Shown: positions 18,775 to 28,419, numbered from the stretch's first letter. The stretch: 64,000 bases of DNA from CAYFZO01 sp964347615 (GCA_964347615.1 CAYFZO010000003.1:61228-125227), one strand, 5' to 3'. Made by a program: numbers and translations. Notes: a model not told the origin generated them from the letters alone.

Positions 18775-19896
18775 ATGTCTTATCGCAAAGATTCAACCAC
18801 CCCGCGTCGGAACCTTGTCGTCCGCGTCGTGGGCGCGACAAACGCCGCGGTATGCTTGCTCGTGTATCTGGCGCTCGCGGGTTCCGCGGTGGCGCAACCG
18901 CCGGCGGCGCCGGTCATCACCGCCGACGTCGTGCGCGACGAGATTCAAGCCCGGCTGCGATTCAGCGGCACCTTAATCAGCCGCTTCGAGGCGGAACTGT
19001 CGGCGGAAACCGAAGGGCGCGTCATCAAGCTGGCGCGCGTCGGCGAGCGTTTCGTCAAGGGCGACGTGATCGCACACCTTGACGATACCCTGCTGCAAAA
19101 AACGCTCGCCGAAAACCAAGCCGGTGCACGAAGTCAAATCGCCCGCATCAAGTTCCTCGAAAACGAAGTCGCGCGCCTGAGCAAGCTGGCCGAGACCAAT
19201 CACGCCACGGTCAGCCTGCTTGAGAAAACGCAGTCCGACCTCGACGTCGCCCGCAGCGATCTCGCGGCGGCACGCGCACGGATTGCACTGACCGAAGAAA
19301 GGATACAGCGCATGGGAATCGCCGCGCCTTTCGACGGCGTCATCACCGCGCTGCACACCGAAATCGGCGAGTGGGTATCCGAAGGCGGCTCCGTCGCCGA
19401 ACTGGTCAACACCGATTCACTGGAAGTCCAAACCTACGTCTCGGCCGATATCCTGCCGTACATCAAGGTCGGCGACCGCATTGACGTCATGGTCGAGGGG
19501 CGATTCCACCAGACCGAGCTGCGCACCATCGTGCCCGTCGGCGACAAGGCGTCGCGACTGTTCGAACTGCGCCTGATACCGGACGGGGTAATCGGCCAGC
19601 CGGGTTTGCCGGTCGACGTCTGGGTGCCCGCCGCCGCGCCACGCGACGGCTTGCTGATACCGGAAGACGCCCTGGTCATCCGCCACAACGGCATCAGCGT
19701 GTTCCGCGTCGAGAAAGACATGACCGCGGCGCGCGTTCCGGTCAGGCCCGGCTTGTCCACCGGCAATGGACTGATTGAAATCGACGGCCCGCTTAAGACC
19801 GGCGACAAGGTCGTGGTGCGCGGCGGTGAGCGCCTGCGCGACGGATTGACCGTGCGCATAGCGCCGCCTCATAACGGCAACCGCCGCAAACAATGA
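18775..19896 (+). CDS. RND efflux periplasmic adaptor (membrane fusion protein)
   Basis: 373 residues. An N-terminal signal segment ends near VYLALAGSAVAQ, then a lipoyl/barrel-sandwich half (ETEGRVIKLARVGERFVKGD), a coiled-coil hairpin (about residues 100-170), the second lipoyl half (IAAPFDGVITALHTEIGEWV) and beta-barrel domains. It couples the inner-membrane pump to an outer-membrane channel. The stop overlaps the pump start. No TolC-like gene follows, so a channel from elsewhere must be used. The substrate is unknown. Confidence 0.92.
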   Translation: MSYRKDSTTPRRNLVVRVVGATNAAVCLLVYLALAGSAVAQPPAAPVITADVVRDEIQARLRFSGTLISRFEAELSAETEGRVIKLARVGERFVKGDVIAHLDDTLLQKTLAENQAGARSQIARIKFLENEVARLSKLAETNHATVSLLEKTQSDLDVARSDLAAARARIALTEERIQRMGIAAPFDGVITALHTEIGEWVSEGGSVAELVNTDSLEVQTYVSADILPYIKVGDRIDVMVEGRFHQTELRTIVPVGDKASRLFELRLIPDGVIGQPGLPVDVWVPAAAPRDGLLIPEDALVIRHNGISVFRVEKDMTAARVPVRPGLSTGNGLIEIDGPLKTGDKVVVRGGERLRDGLTVRIAPPHNGNRRKQ

Positions 19897-22800
19897 AGCC
19901 CGCCCAGGCGATCCTCGACAACCCGATTGCAGGCTACGTCGTCATCCTGCTCGCCGCCATCTTCGGCGGCATCGCGTTGAACCAGCTGCCGATCCAGCTC
20001 ACCCCGGAGGTGCAGGAAGCCGAAATCAGAATCACCACCACTTGGCGCGCCGCAACCCCCGAGGAGGTCGAGTCCGAGATCATCGAGCCGCAGGAAGACG
20101 CACTCAAGAGCCTGCCGGGGGTTACCCAGATGCTGTCGGAGTCGCAACGCGGGCAAGGCTCGCTGACCTTGACCTTCGAACTCGGTTTCAGCCTCGAACG
20201 CGCTTTGATCGAGGTGCTCAACGGACTCAATCGCGTGCCGTCCTACCCGGTGGACGCCGACGAGCCGACCTTGAGCACCACCGGCGAAAGATCCCGTCCG
20301 ATCGCCTGGTTCATCATCAAGACCTTGCCCGGAAACGACAACGACGTCGCCAATTATCAGTACCTGGTCGAGGAAGTCGTCCAATCGCGCTTTGAACGCA
20401 TTCACGGCGTATCGCAATCGGAAGTGCGCGGTGCGCTTGAGCAGGAAGTGCGAATCACCATCGACCCGTACAAGGCCGCAAGCCGCGGCATCCTGCTGCC
20501 GGAGACCGCCGCGCGCGTCCGCAACCAGGAAGACACGTCGGGCGGCACCAAGGACGTCCACAAGCGCGCTTACAACCTGCGTTTCCTCGGCGGCTACGGC
20601 GCCGACGATCTTTCGGAGATGGTGCTCGAATGGCGAGACCAACGCCCGGTCAAGTTGCGCGACGTCGCCGACGTCGAGCTACGCACGGTTGACCGCAACA
20701 GCTTCGTCATCAACAACGGCGATCGCTCGATCGCGGTCAACGCCTCGCGCGAATCCGGCGTCAACGTCATCGAAATCATGGCGCAGCTCAGGACCGCCGT
20801 CGCCGAACTCAGCGAAGGCCCTCTGAAACGCGCCGGATTGAGCATCGAACAGGTCTACGACGAAACGCTCTATATCGAAAACGCGATCCAACTGCTGTTC
20901 ACCAGCCTCGGACTCGGCGTACTGCTGGCCGTCGGCGTCCTGTGGTGGTTCGTGCGGCGTCTGCGGGTGACCCTGATTGTCGCCGTGAGTATTCCGCTGT
21001 CGCTGTTCGCCGCGCTGATGACGCTCAAACTGACGGGGCGCACGCTGAACACCATCTCGCTGGCGGCGCTCGCGCTCGCGGTCGGCATGGTGCTCGACGC
21101 CTCGATTATCGCGGTCGAGAACATCCTGCGCCTGCGCGCGGGCGGACGCTCGTTGTACGACGCCGCGCTCACCGGGGTCACCCAGATCAAAGGCGCGCTG
21201 ATTGCCTCGACCGCGACCACGGTCGCCATCTTCCTGCCGATATTGCTGCTTGAAGACGAAGCCGGGCAGCTGTTTGCCGACCTTGCAATCGGCCTGTCGG
21301 CGGCGATTGTCGTCTCCTTGTTCGCCGCGTTGATCATGGTGCCGGGGCTCAGCCACGAATGGCTCAGGCGCGAGGAAATAAAAGACCGCTTCTCCGAAAC
21401 GTGGGAACGCTGGACCGACAAGCTGATGCAACTGACCGGCAACGCGTGGAGAAGACGCTGGCTTGTCGCCGGGTTGTTCATCGTGCCGGTGCTGCTGAGC
21501 GTGCTTCTGGTACCGAAAGCCGACTACCTGCCCGCCGGCAGCCGCAACCTGATCTTCGCTTACTTGCTGCCGCCGCCCGGCATGAACATCGACACCATCG
21601 AAAAGGAAATGGGAGAAGTCATCGCCGAGAAGCTCGCGCCGTACATGACCGGGGAAAAAACACCGCAAATCCAGCAATACTTCTTTGTCGCGTTCCCGAG
21701 AGGCGCGTTCATGGGCGCGCGCACGAAGCACGCCGACGAAGCCGGCGAACTCGTGCCGATCATCAATAACCTGTTCCGTGACTTCCCCGACACGCTCGCG
21801 TTCGCCAGGCGGGCCTCGCTGTTCAGCCGGGGCAACACCCGCACCGTCGAGATGAACCTGCAAAGCGGCGACGTCGAAAGCCTGCTCAACGCGGGTTTCA
21901 CCGCCTACGGCCTGATCGACCAAGCGTTGCCCGGCGCACGTATCAGACCGCGCCCGGGCCTCGAGCTCGCCGAACCGCAGCTGCTGCTGATTCCCGACGA
22001 AGAACGCATCGCCGAAGCCGGCTGGACGCGCCAGGAGGTCGGCATGATTACCCGCGCCGTCGGCGAAGGGCTGTTCGTGACCGACTTCTTCGACGGCGAC
22101 CGGCGCTTCGACGTCATCGCCCGCGTCGAAGGGTGGCAAACGCCGGAGGAACTTGCAGCCATTCCGCTGACGACGCCCGAAGCGCAAGTGTTGCCGTTGG
22201 GTGAGTTGGTGACCATCGAGCGCACCGCCGGCCCCAACCGCATCCGGCGCCTCGACCGACGGCGCACGATCACGCTCGAAGTCATCGCCCCGCCGGACGT
22301 GTCGCTTGAGAAAACGCTCTCGGTGCTGCAAGAGCAGATCGAACCGACGTTGTATCGCCAGTTGCCTCCCGGCGCCGCAATCACCTACACCGGCAGCGCG
22401 GACAAGCTGAAAACCGCGCTGTCGGGCATGAGCGGTGCATTCATGCTCGCGGTCGTGATTCTGTATCTGCTGATTTCGGTGTTGTTCCGCTCGTTCCTGG
22501 ACAGTCTGCTCGTCATCGTCGCCCTGCCGCTTGCGACGGTCGGCGGCATCATGATGCTGCGGCTGCTGAACCTGCTCACGTTCCAGCCGATGGACCTTTT
22601 GACCATGATCGGCTTCGTCATCCTGCTCGGGCTGGTCGTCAACAACGCAATCCTGCTGGTGCATCAGACGCGCGCAGCCGAACGCGAGGGACTCGCGCGT
22701 ACGCAAGCGGTGCGTCAAGCGGTACGGCTGCGGCTGCGCCCGATTCTGATGAGCACCCTGACCAGCCTGTTCGGGATGCTGCCGCTGCTGCTCGCGCTCG

Positions 22801-22979
22801 GCGCGGGTTCGGAGCTCTACCGCGGCCTTGCGGCGGTTATCGTCGGCGGGTTGCTCGTAAGTACGCTGTTCACGCTGGTGCTGCTGCCGAGCTTGTTGCA
22901 GATGAACCTGCCGAGACTTCAACGGGACGCGCAAGGACGTCCGGCGGGCGGTACGCAACCGAGCGGCGAAGAAGCTTGA
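19893..22979 (+). CDS. RND-family efflux transporter, inner-membrane pump
   Basis: 1028 residues with the typical layout of two sets of six membrane helices and two large periplasmic loops. Visible family motifs include the N-terminal NPIAGYVVILLAAIFGGIAL, DASIIAVENILRLRAGG in TM4-TM5 and the second-half VVNNAILLVHQTRAAEREGL. It lies closer to the AcrB/HAE superfamily than to metal pumps, but the usual proton-relay DD pair in TM4 reads VGMVLDASI with a single Asp. It overlaps the adaptor gene by 4 bp and works as one operon with it. Confidence 0.93.
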   Translation: MKPAQAILDNPIAGYVVILLAAIFGGIALNQLPIQLTPEVQEAEIRITTTWRAATPEEVESEIIEPQEDALKSLPGVTQMLSESQRGQGSLTLTFELGFSLERALIEVLNGLNRVPSYPVDADEPTLSTTGERSRPIAWFIIKTLPGNDNDVANYQYLVEEVVQSRFERIHGVSQSEVRGALEQEVRITIDPYKAASRGILLPETAARVRNQEDTSGGTKDVHKRAYNLRFLGGYGADDLSEMVLEWRDQRPVKLRDVADVELRTVDRNSFVINNGDRSIAVNASRESGVNVIEIMAQLRTAVAELSEGPLKRAGLSIEQVYDETLYIENAIQLLFTSLGLGVLLAVGVLWWFVRRLRVTLIVAVSIPLSLFAALMTLKLTGRTLNTISLAALALAVGMVLDASIIAVENILRLRAGGRSLYDAALTGVTQIKGALIASTATTVAIFLPILLLEDEAGQLFADLAIGLSAAIVVSLFAALIMVPGLSHEWLRREEIKDRFSETWERWTDKLMQLTGNAWRRRWLVAGLFIVPVLLSVLLVPKADYLPAGSRNLIFAYLLPPPGMNIDTIEKEMGEVIAEKLAPYMTGEKTPQIQQYFFVAFPRGAFMGARTKHADEAGELVPIINNLFRDFPDTLAFARRASLFSRGNTRTVEMNLQSGDVESLLNAGFTAYGLIDQALPGARIRPRPGLELAEPQLLLIPDEERIAEAGWTRQEVGMITRAVGEGLFVTDFFDGDRRFDVIARVEGWQTPEELAAIPLTTPEAQVLPLGELVTIERTAGPNRIRRLDRRRTITLEVIAPPDVSLEKTLSVLQEQIEPTLYRQLPPGAAITYTGSADKLKTALSGMSGAFMLAVVILYLLISVLFRSFLDSLLVIVALPLATVGGIMMLRLLNLLTFQPMDLLTMIGFVILLGLVVNNAILLVHQTRAAEREGLARTQAVRQAVRLRLRPILMSTLTSLFGMLPLLLALGAGSELYRGLAAVIVGGLLVSTLFTLVLLPSLLQMNLPRLQRDAQGRPAGGTQPSGEEA

Positions 22980-23034
22980 GAATATTCAAATCGCTTAAGC
23001 GCATAAGCCGCAAAACCGACTTCAGGCTCGCCGG

Positions 23035-24300
23035 TCACGCCCCCGCAACACTGAAGGGATTCAGGAACTGACTTCCCCAAAGAGACCGCCGGTCAACCTC
23101 GCTGAGCCGAGCTTCATCGCAAACGGCGTCCCAATTTTTCTCAATCGCTTCTTTTTGTGATGCGAACACCGCCCGTGCGTCTTCTTCGGAAAGCAAGAAG
23201 TTAGACGCTGCTTCGAGGCAACTCTCAAACCGAGCCAGGTTGTTGTCACCCGATATCAACATGGCTTGCGATGCTTCGTTGCCGGTTCGAGCTTGCGGAC
23301 ATATATCGTAAGCGGGCGTGAGACTCAGGCTTTCACCGTCCCAAAAAGCCGAGTGGTTGCGGGCGTGGTCATCGGTATTGCCGCAAAGAATATTGAAGAC
23401 AAGCCGGGAGAACAGTTCTCTCAGCGTGTCCCCGGGAGCCGTGAACCGGCGGCGAACGATTTCCGCAAGAGTCTCATAGCTGGCGTAGCGCGCCGTCATA
23501 TCGTCAAGACCCAGAAGCGTCAACGCGGAAACCATGGCTTTGCGTTGCCACCCGCGCTCGACTTTCTTACGGTCAAACCTTTCGACCAACAGCACGTCCT
23601 TGTTCGCAACCGTTACCAGCTGAACGGGCGCAACGTCCAGCCCTGCAAGGTACGCCAGACGCATCGCCACAAACTCGGCTTTCACGAGGTTGTACAAATC
23701 CGACGCTAAAGGAAATTTGGCCACGTATTTTTTGTCGCGGCTCTCAAGGGAGACTTTAGGGCGCGCACCGCCGATGGAGCTGGCGTGGAACAACGCCTGG
23801 TCCAGCTCCGGCGTCAGCAGCACGCCTTTTTCAACCCGCTCGGCGGATTCCAACAGCTCATCCAACGTTGCACGCTCAGCGCAGCGCGGCAAGTACTCAG
23901 ACGGAGAACGTTGAAAGTCAAGCGCCCCGATGCGGTCGGACCCGGATTCCAGAAGGTAGGCCAATTCGCTCAACTCGGCGGTGTCCGCCGCCGGATTTCC
24001 GGCTCCCAGTTTCCTGTTGATGATCACTCGCCTTCCCCACGCATCAGGGGACGCATCCCGGATGCAGCCTGCCAAGTTCAGTCCCGCGGGCGGGGACAAA
24101 ACACCGGCCCTCAGCGGCAGCTCCGGTTCATAAATCGCCATCGCCGGCGAAACGTCGTCCGTCCGGTCAAGATAACTTTTGCTGTAGTTGAAAAAAACAT
24201 TGCCGTCGTCCTCCTCAAGCTTCCCAGCTACGATCGGCTCGGTTTCTTCCGGCAACCATATCCAGACGAAAACTTCGCTGTAATCGCCCTTAGAAGTCAT
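23035..24300 (-). CDS. hipA: HipA-family serine/threonine kinase toxin
   Basis: 421 residues, close to E. coli HipA (440), which phosphorylates glutamyl-tRNA synthetase and drives persistence. An N-terminal couple_hipA domain is followed by the kinase: ATP loop SSIGGARPKVSLE, activation segment, catalytic NTDDHARNHSAFW and metal-binding LTPAYDIC. All catalytic positions look intact. It sits 5 bp downstream of the HTH gene, so the pair is one toxin-antitoxin operon with the antitoxin first. Confidence 0.92.
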   Translation of the reverse strand: MTSKGDYSEVFVWIWLPEETEPIVAGKLEEDDGNVFFNYSKSYLDRTDDVSPAMAIYEPELPLRAGVLSPPAGLNLAGCIRDASPDAWGRRVIINRKLGAGNPAADTAELSELAYLLESGSDRIGALDFQRSPSEYLPRCAERATLDELLESAERVEKGVLLTPELDQALFHASSIGGARPKVSLESRDKKYVAKFPLASDLYNLVKAEFVAMRLAYLAGLDVAPVQLVTVANKDVLLVERFDRKKVERGWQRKAMVSALTLLGLDDMTARYASYETLAEIVRRRFTAPGDTLRELFSRLVFNILCGNTDDHARNHSAFWDGESLSLTPAYDICPQARTGNEASQAMLISGDNNLARFESCLEAASNFLLSEEDARAVFASQKEAIEKNWDAVCDEARLSEVDRRSLWGSQFLNPFSVAGA

Positions 24301-24305
24301 TCCTC

Positions 24306-24653
24306 TTAAAAATCGTCATCGATTGGTTTTGTTCTGACCCGGATGCGCTTGGGCAACAAAGCAATCCTGTCCCGCGTGTGCTCCACGTGCATCGAAAGAG
24401 GCAGCTTGTCAGCCTCAAAAAGGTTGACGCCCACCAAGGCGGACACCTCAAACACCAAACCGACGGTGCAACTCATGTCGCCTTTCTCGATTTTCTGTAA
24501 CGTCGCTCTGGAAATACCGGCGCGCTCGGCCAAATCACTCTCGGTCCACTTGCGCTGCTTGCGCCGCAGCTTGATTTGCTCGCCCAGCAAAACAGCCGCT
24601 TCCCGAGCAATTCTCGAATAAGCTCTTGGCCTTTTCATCACGGCACCAGACAA
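24306..24653 (-). CDS. hipB: HipB-like XRE antitoxin/repressor
   Basis: 115 residues with a central Cro/C1 helix-turn-helix (WTESDLAERAGISRATLQKI). HipB proteins bind HipA and repress their own promoter. The start at 24653 lies next to the inverted repeat at 24663-24697, which fits autoregulation. The tail (RIRVRTKPIDDDF) is short and probably contacts HipA. Confidence 0.88.
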   Translation of the reverse strand: MSGAVMKRPRAYSRIAREAAVLLGEQIKLRRKQRKWTESDLAERAGISRATLQKIEKGDMSCTVGLVFEVSALVGVNLFEADKLPLSMHVEHTRDRIALLPKRIRVRTKPIDDDF

Positions 24654-24662
24654 ATTGACCTA

Positions 24663-24697
24663 TATAATAGTCATTAGATACTGATATGACCATTATA
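24663..24697. promoter_or_regulatory. Inverted-repeat operator upstream of hipBA
   Basis: TATAATAGTCAT (24663-24674) and ATGACCATTATA (24686-24697) form a 12-bp inverted repeat with one mismatch and an 11-bp spacer. It lies 9 bp upstream of the hipB start and each arm contains a -10-like hexamer, so bound HipB would block transcription. Confidence 0.75.
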
Positions 24698-24809
24698 GCA
24701 GGCTAACGTAGGGAGAGCGCCTGCCGCAGAACCAGCCGGACGATGCACGGCGACTGAAGAAACGGCTTGTCCTTAACCTCGTCGCTTTCCGGAGTCAATG
24801 CCCGGCTGG

Positions 24810-24840
24810 GGTCAACAATCGATACAGACGGTTGTTGACC
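24810..24840. repeat. Perfect 9-bp inverted repeat between hipB and the XRE-type gene
   Basis: GGTCAACAA (24810-24818) and TTGTTGACC (24832-24840) with a 13-base loop. There is no U-run, so it is not an obvious terminator; it could be an operator or a hairpin at the 3' end of the regulator transcript. Confidence 0.6.
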
Positions 24841-24889
24841 AAGTGCCACGTCGCTTTGCTTGGTCGGCATCGAAGTGAAGAGACCCCGT

Positions 24890-25363
24890 TCATTTTTTCG
24901 GCTTGGAAAGAAGCGAGATTATTGAAACCGGCCCTCTTCTTTCAATATGAACCGTGTCCTGAAGTGCACTGAGCATGACGTCAACCGGCGGAGGCCTACG
25001 GGCCTCCCACTCTTTCCGTGAAAGAGACAAAGGCTTGGGGCGACCTTTCCCAACGCCGACAAGTTTCACGAACTCTTCGTACTTATGGTCTCTGAGCAAA
25101 TCCGCCGGGCGCACCCCGTCCTTCTCATCCAACAACAGGGGGCGATTATAGAAGCTGGTTCCCCGGTCAATTCTGCGGATTGCATCAAGCACGTGATAAA
25201 CGTGTTGCTCTTCTTTTGCGCGAAGAGACTTGCCACTGACCCAAGAATGGATGCTGTGACGGTTGGCGCCAAAAACTTCAGCCAGTTCTTCCCAAGTTAA
25301 GTCTGCCAAGAGACGAACTTCCATAATCGCCGACCCGGTTCCATTCGAGCTTTCTGAGCGCAC
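24890..25363 (-). CDS. XRE-type helix-turn-helix protein of the restriction cassette
   Basis: 157 residues (GTG start at 25363; an ATG at 25324 is an alternative). The N-terminal helix-turn-helix reads LTWEELAEVFGANRHSIHSW, followed by a helical middle (VYHVLDAIRRIDRGTS) and a C-terminal part without known motif. It follows the methylase/TRD gene by 47 bp on the same strand, so it is last in the cassette. The family resembles regulators common in defence regions. A control role over the cassette, like a C protein, is inferred. Confidence 0.75.
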   Translation of the reverse strand: MRSESSNGTGSAIMEVRLLADLTWEELAEVFGANRHSIHSWVSGKSLRAKEEQHVYHVLDAIRRIDRGTSFYNRPLLLDEKDGVRPADLLRDHKYEEFVKLVGVGKGRPKPLSLSRKEWEARRPPPVDVMLSALQDTVHIERRGPVSIISLLSKPKK

Positions 25364-25410
25364 AGCTGGCTCACTGTTTGGTGAGTGACGTAATCAACAC
25401 GGCTTTCTCA

Positions 25411-27411
25411 CTAAAATATTTCCCTCTCAAGCAGCTTCGCCAACTCTTTTTTTGTCTTCTCTCGCTGTCTGATTATCCAACTTGCTCTTCGAGTAAGATC
25501 CTTAACTTCATCTTTATCTTGTGAAACCGGGAGAATCAATTCCCCAAGCCGGTCGCCAAGCGTTGAAATGGTTGCTTGGGTGAAAATTTTCGATTTAATT
25601 TGCCGCTGTACGAGATTTGTGTTTAACAGATAAAGAAAGTAAAAGGGGTTAATATTCAGCGCGTTGTCCAGCACTCTGATTTTCTTAATGTGGCTTTGTA
25701 TGATGATTCGAGAGTCAGATTTGGTTACCAAGGCGGTCCTGCCAATCAAGAACGTTCCGTCGCTTACAAGTAAGACGTCATTCTCCCTGACGTCTTGAGC
25801 AAGCCTGTACCGACTATAAACCTCCGCAGACACGGATTTAATCGGGTCAAACTTGATTTCCCAATTTACTATGTCGCTTGTTCTTATAAAGGGCACGTTC
25901 CCCGTTCCATAAAATTGGGAGCCTATTTCATTTCCCCGCTTTATTTGTAAAACCCCTCTCGAGACCAAAGAGCTAATTGAAACTAGCTTATATCCCTTAT
26001 CTTTCTTGAGGCTGTCTATCGCATTAAACACCTCAGGGTCATAGTATTCCGGAATATAAATACTATCTTTGATCCTTTTTCTAGGGATCGAAAACCCCAG
26101 GTGATCCCGCTTAGAAATGGTTTTCCCGTTTCCTTTGTACTTTATAAACCGTGAAGTGATTTCAGGAAGATCGTCGTCGATTATGCGATCGCCTTTTTCA
26201 TCGAGAGTAAAGTTGCCGTTACGTTCTCTTTTATATATTTCCTTGCCGTTTTTGTTATGCCCTACATTCTTTGCAATCGCCATAAAAATCGCTCTAGAGG
26301 TTTCTTTCTTTTCCAAAAACAAAACACTGGTTTTGGTATGAGTGCTGGGTTGAAATGCTTCCTGAGAGAGGCTTACCAGTCCCGTAACATTTGCCGTTCC
26401 ATCAATATATTTCCATATATACCTGTCGGATGGATTCCCAAAAATGCCATCCGGCAAAACGATTGCCATTCGCCCGCCTTCTTTAAGTAACTGAAGACAT
26501 CTTTCGATAAAAAGAACTTGTGGTGATTGTCTGTCAATCGTTCGGGAAGACTGCTTCCATTTCCCCGTACATTTATTCCACTCATATCCTAGAACGTACT
26601 GCTTAAGAATTTTTTTGTCAGTAATGGGTATCCTCGCACCAAAAGGTGGATTAGTTATTACAACGTCAAAGCTGCCCATCTTCACCTGTTGCCGAGTTAC
26701 AGAACTCCAATCGTCAGGGACACCAAGACTATTTTCACAAAAAACATTCGCCGAATTTTTACTAAGCAAAGATAAGTACGCGTCTGCGAGCCTTGAAAGA
26801 AAAGCATCCTTATCAATACCTACAACAGAAAGGTTTTCTTGCCCGTTTTTTAAAGCGTGGTTGAGCGCATACGAAAGAAACCCCCCGCTGCCGCAGGCCG
26901 GGTCAATAACTGATTCCCCTGAAGAAAGTTTGAGAATCTCAACTATCATTTTCACAACGTTCTTCGGAGTGAAGAACTGACCCTGGCTGCCCCTGAAAGA
27001 AGTTCCTATGAACTCTTCAAAAGCATCCGATATCACGTCTCTATCGCTGTCGATTATGGAATGAGACTCCAGTTTCGAAACCACATAAGCCAAATCGGTG
27101 GCGCTGAGCGCTAACTTTTCGTCTTGATAAAACTTCCCTTCGAATTCACTTTTCACGTGATCAAAAAGTTCGGATATACGGTCCTTTGTAAGTGCACTAC
27201 CCCCTTCGCTCCCCACATAAGACTTGAACATCCCGATATGATTGGACTCGTCATACATCTTGCAGAACAGCAACCGGATAACGTTCTGAACAATCTCTTC
27301 GTCGCGAGTTATACCGGAAGAATTTCCCGCAAGATGATTCCTTATATCCCGAAACACATATTTCAGGTTATTAACAGGGGCAAATAAGTTATGGTTCTCT
27401 CGAATATCCAT
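25411..27411 (-). CDS. N6-adenine DNA methyltransferase fused to a type I-like specificity domain
   Basis: 666 residues from the ATG at 27411 (MDIRENHNLFAPVNNLKYVF). The first 450 or so are HsdM-like: a helical N-terminus, SAM motif I VIDPACGSGGFLSYAL and catalytic motif IV NPPFG. The last 200 carry one target-recognition domain with the HsdS layout (VPFIRTSDIVNWEIKF, then a coiled-coil end WIIRQREKTKKELAKLLERE). Such M/S fusions act without a separate HsdS. It starts 4 bp after the nuclease-candidate stop. GC is clearly lower than in the flanking housekeeping genes, suggesting transfer. Confidence 0.9.
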   Translation of the reverse strand: MDIRENHNLFAPVNNLKYVFRDIRNHLAGNSSGITRDEEIVQNVIRLLFCKMYDESNHIGMFKSYVGSEGGSALTKDRISELFDHVKSEFEGKFYQDEKLALSATDLAYVVSKLESHSIIDSDRDVISDAFEEFIGTSFRGSQGQFFTPKNVVKMIVEILKLSSGESVIDPACGSGGFLSYALNHALKNGQENLSVVGIDKDAFLSRLADAYLSLLSKNSANVFCENSLGVPDDWSSVTRQQVKMGSFDVVITNPPFGARIPITDKKILKQYVLGYEWNKCTGKWKQSSRTIDRQSPQVLFIERCLQLLKEGGRMAIVLPDGIFGNPSDRYIWKYIDGTANVTGLVSLSQEAFQPSTHTKTSVLFLEKKETSRAIFMAIAKNVGHNKNGKEIYKRERNGNFTLDEKGDRIIDDDLPEITSRFIKYKGNGKTISKRDHLGFSIPRKRIKDSIYIPEYYDPEVFNAIDSLKKDKGYKLVSISSLVSRGVLQIKRGNEIGSQFYGTGNVPFIRTSDIVNWEIKFDPIKSVSAEVYSRYRLAQDVRENDVLLVSDGTFLIGRTALVTKSDSRIIIQSHIKKIRVLDNALNINPFYFLYLLNTNLVQRQIKSKIFTQATISTLGDRLGELILPVSQDKDEVKDLTRRASWIIRQREKTKKELAKLLEREIF

Positions 27412-27415
27412 AAAA

Positions 27416-28402
27416 TCATTCCTTGCCGCGGTGAACATTGACAACATGCTGCATAAAGTCAAGAGTTTCCTCAAGAGAGTGGTCCGTCATAGCCACGTTA
27501 CACCACCTATGCCCATATCTCACGTTCTCGGCGTTATGCCTCATTTGACTTTCAACCAACGGGGCAACGTGCATGATTTGGATGCTCGAGTCATCTCCCT
27601 CACCTTTTTTTGAACGTGACCAAGCAGGCTCCCATGCTTTCACACGTTCCTCTTTGCGAAACTCGTTTAAATCAGAGTTAACAGGTTTTTTGCAAACCGG
27701 ACATGCCGTTATATCCTCATAGCAGTCTTCCTTCGGGAATTTATCCGAAGGAAGTTTTTCACTTCCAATTTTTGATTCACGAAGAATTTTCACGACCCCC
27801 ACGTAAAGTTTCTGAAAGTCAGCCTCATAAAAATTAATTGCTATAGACATACCCAGAACGGCATACGATTCCACCGCATCCCACCAATTCGCAGCTTCCA
27901 TCGCAGAAATGACGCATGAATTTTGAGTCCATTGGGTATCCCCCCAATACCTCAAAGTATTCAGATGAGAAAACCAGTGTGTTGGTAAAACAACAAACTT
28001 TCGGGGCATTGTATGGACTAGACCTGAAGGGTAACGTCTCTGGGGGTTACCCGCAATAAAAACCAGCGTTTCTTCTTCAACCTCTATGCATCCAACTTCT
28101 TCGGCAAACGCTGGTTTTTTGTCTGCGGCAACCAGTGGATGCCACCGAAAATTTCTATTGGAGAAGGGAGCCTTACCTTGACGACCTCTGGTGCATAAAG
28201 CATCTCTTTGTAACTTCCCCCCGCCTACACCTATCCCGGCGTCCCTTGTCCTACTGATTTTGGCGTAAGTTTCTCTGAACTCACTTTGGACGCTTTCCTT
28301 AATATCTGAAACTATAAAGTCTGATAATTCTTCACAAATATCCAGAACCTGTTCGTCCAATCTTGTAAGGATATCTGCACTGACGGTGCGCCCGGTCGCC
28401 AT
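27416..28402 (-). CDS. Putative HNH restriction endonuclease of the cassette
   Basis: 328 residues with no strong similarity I can name in the N-terminal 230. The C-terminal third has a treble-clef HNH pattern: CPVCKKP, then IQIMHVAPLVESQ with the first His, an Asn in RHNAENVRYG, and HRWCN. A nuclease role is inferred from this pattern and from its position as first gene of an operon with a sequence-specific methylase. There is no helicase or translocase domain, so it is not a type I or III R subunit. A non-catalytic DNA-binding protein remains possible. Confidence 0.65.
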   Translation of the reverse strand: MATGRTVSADILTRLDEQVLDICEELSDFIVSDIKESVQSEFRETYAKISRTRDAGIGVGGGKLQRDALCTRGRQGKAPFSNRNFRWHPLVAADKKPAFAEEVGCIEVEEETLVFIAGNPQRRYPSGLVHTMPRKFVVLPTHWFSHLNTLRYWGDTQWTQNSCVISAMEAANWWDAVESYAVLGMSIAINFYEADFQKLYVGVVKILRESKIGSEKLPSDKFPKEDCYEDITACPVCKKPVNSDLNEFRKEERVKAWEPAWSRSKKGEGDDSSIQIMHVAPLVESQMRHNAENVRYGHRWCNVAMTDHSLEETLDFMQHVVNVHRGKE

Positions 28403-28419
28403 TGCTTGTTTGTCCGTCT

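Noticed and set aside
20679..22958. 759-codon minus-strand open frame
   Set aside because: Entirely antisense to the RND pump; Arg/Gln/Asp-rich composition with no domain.
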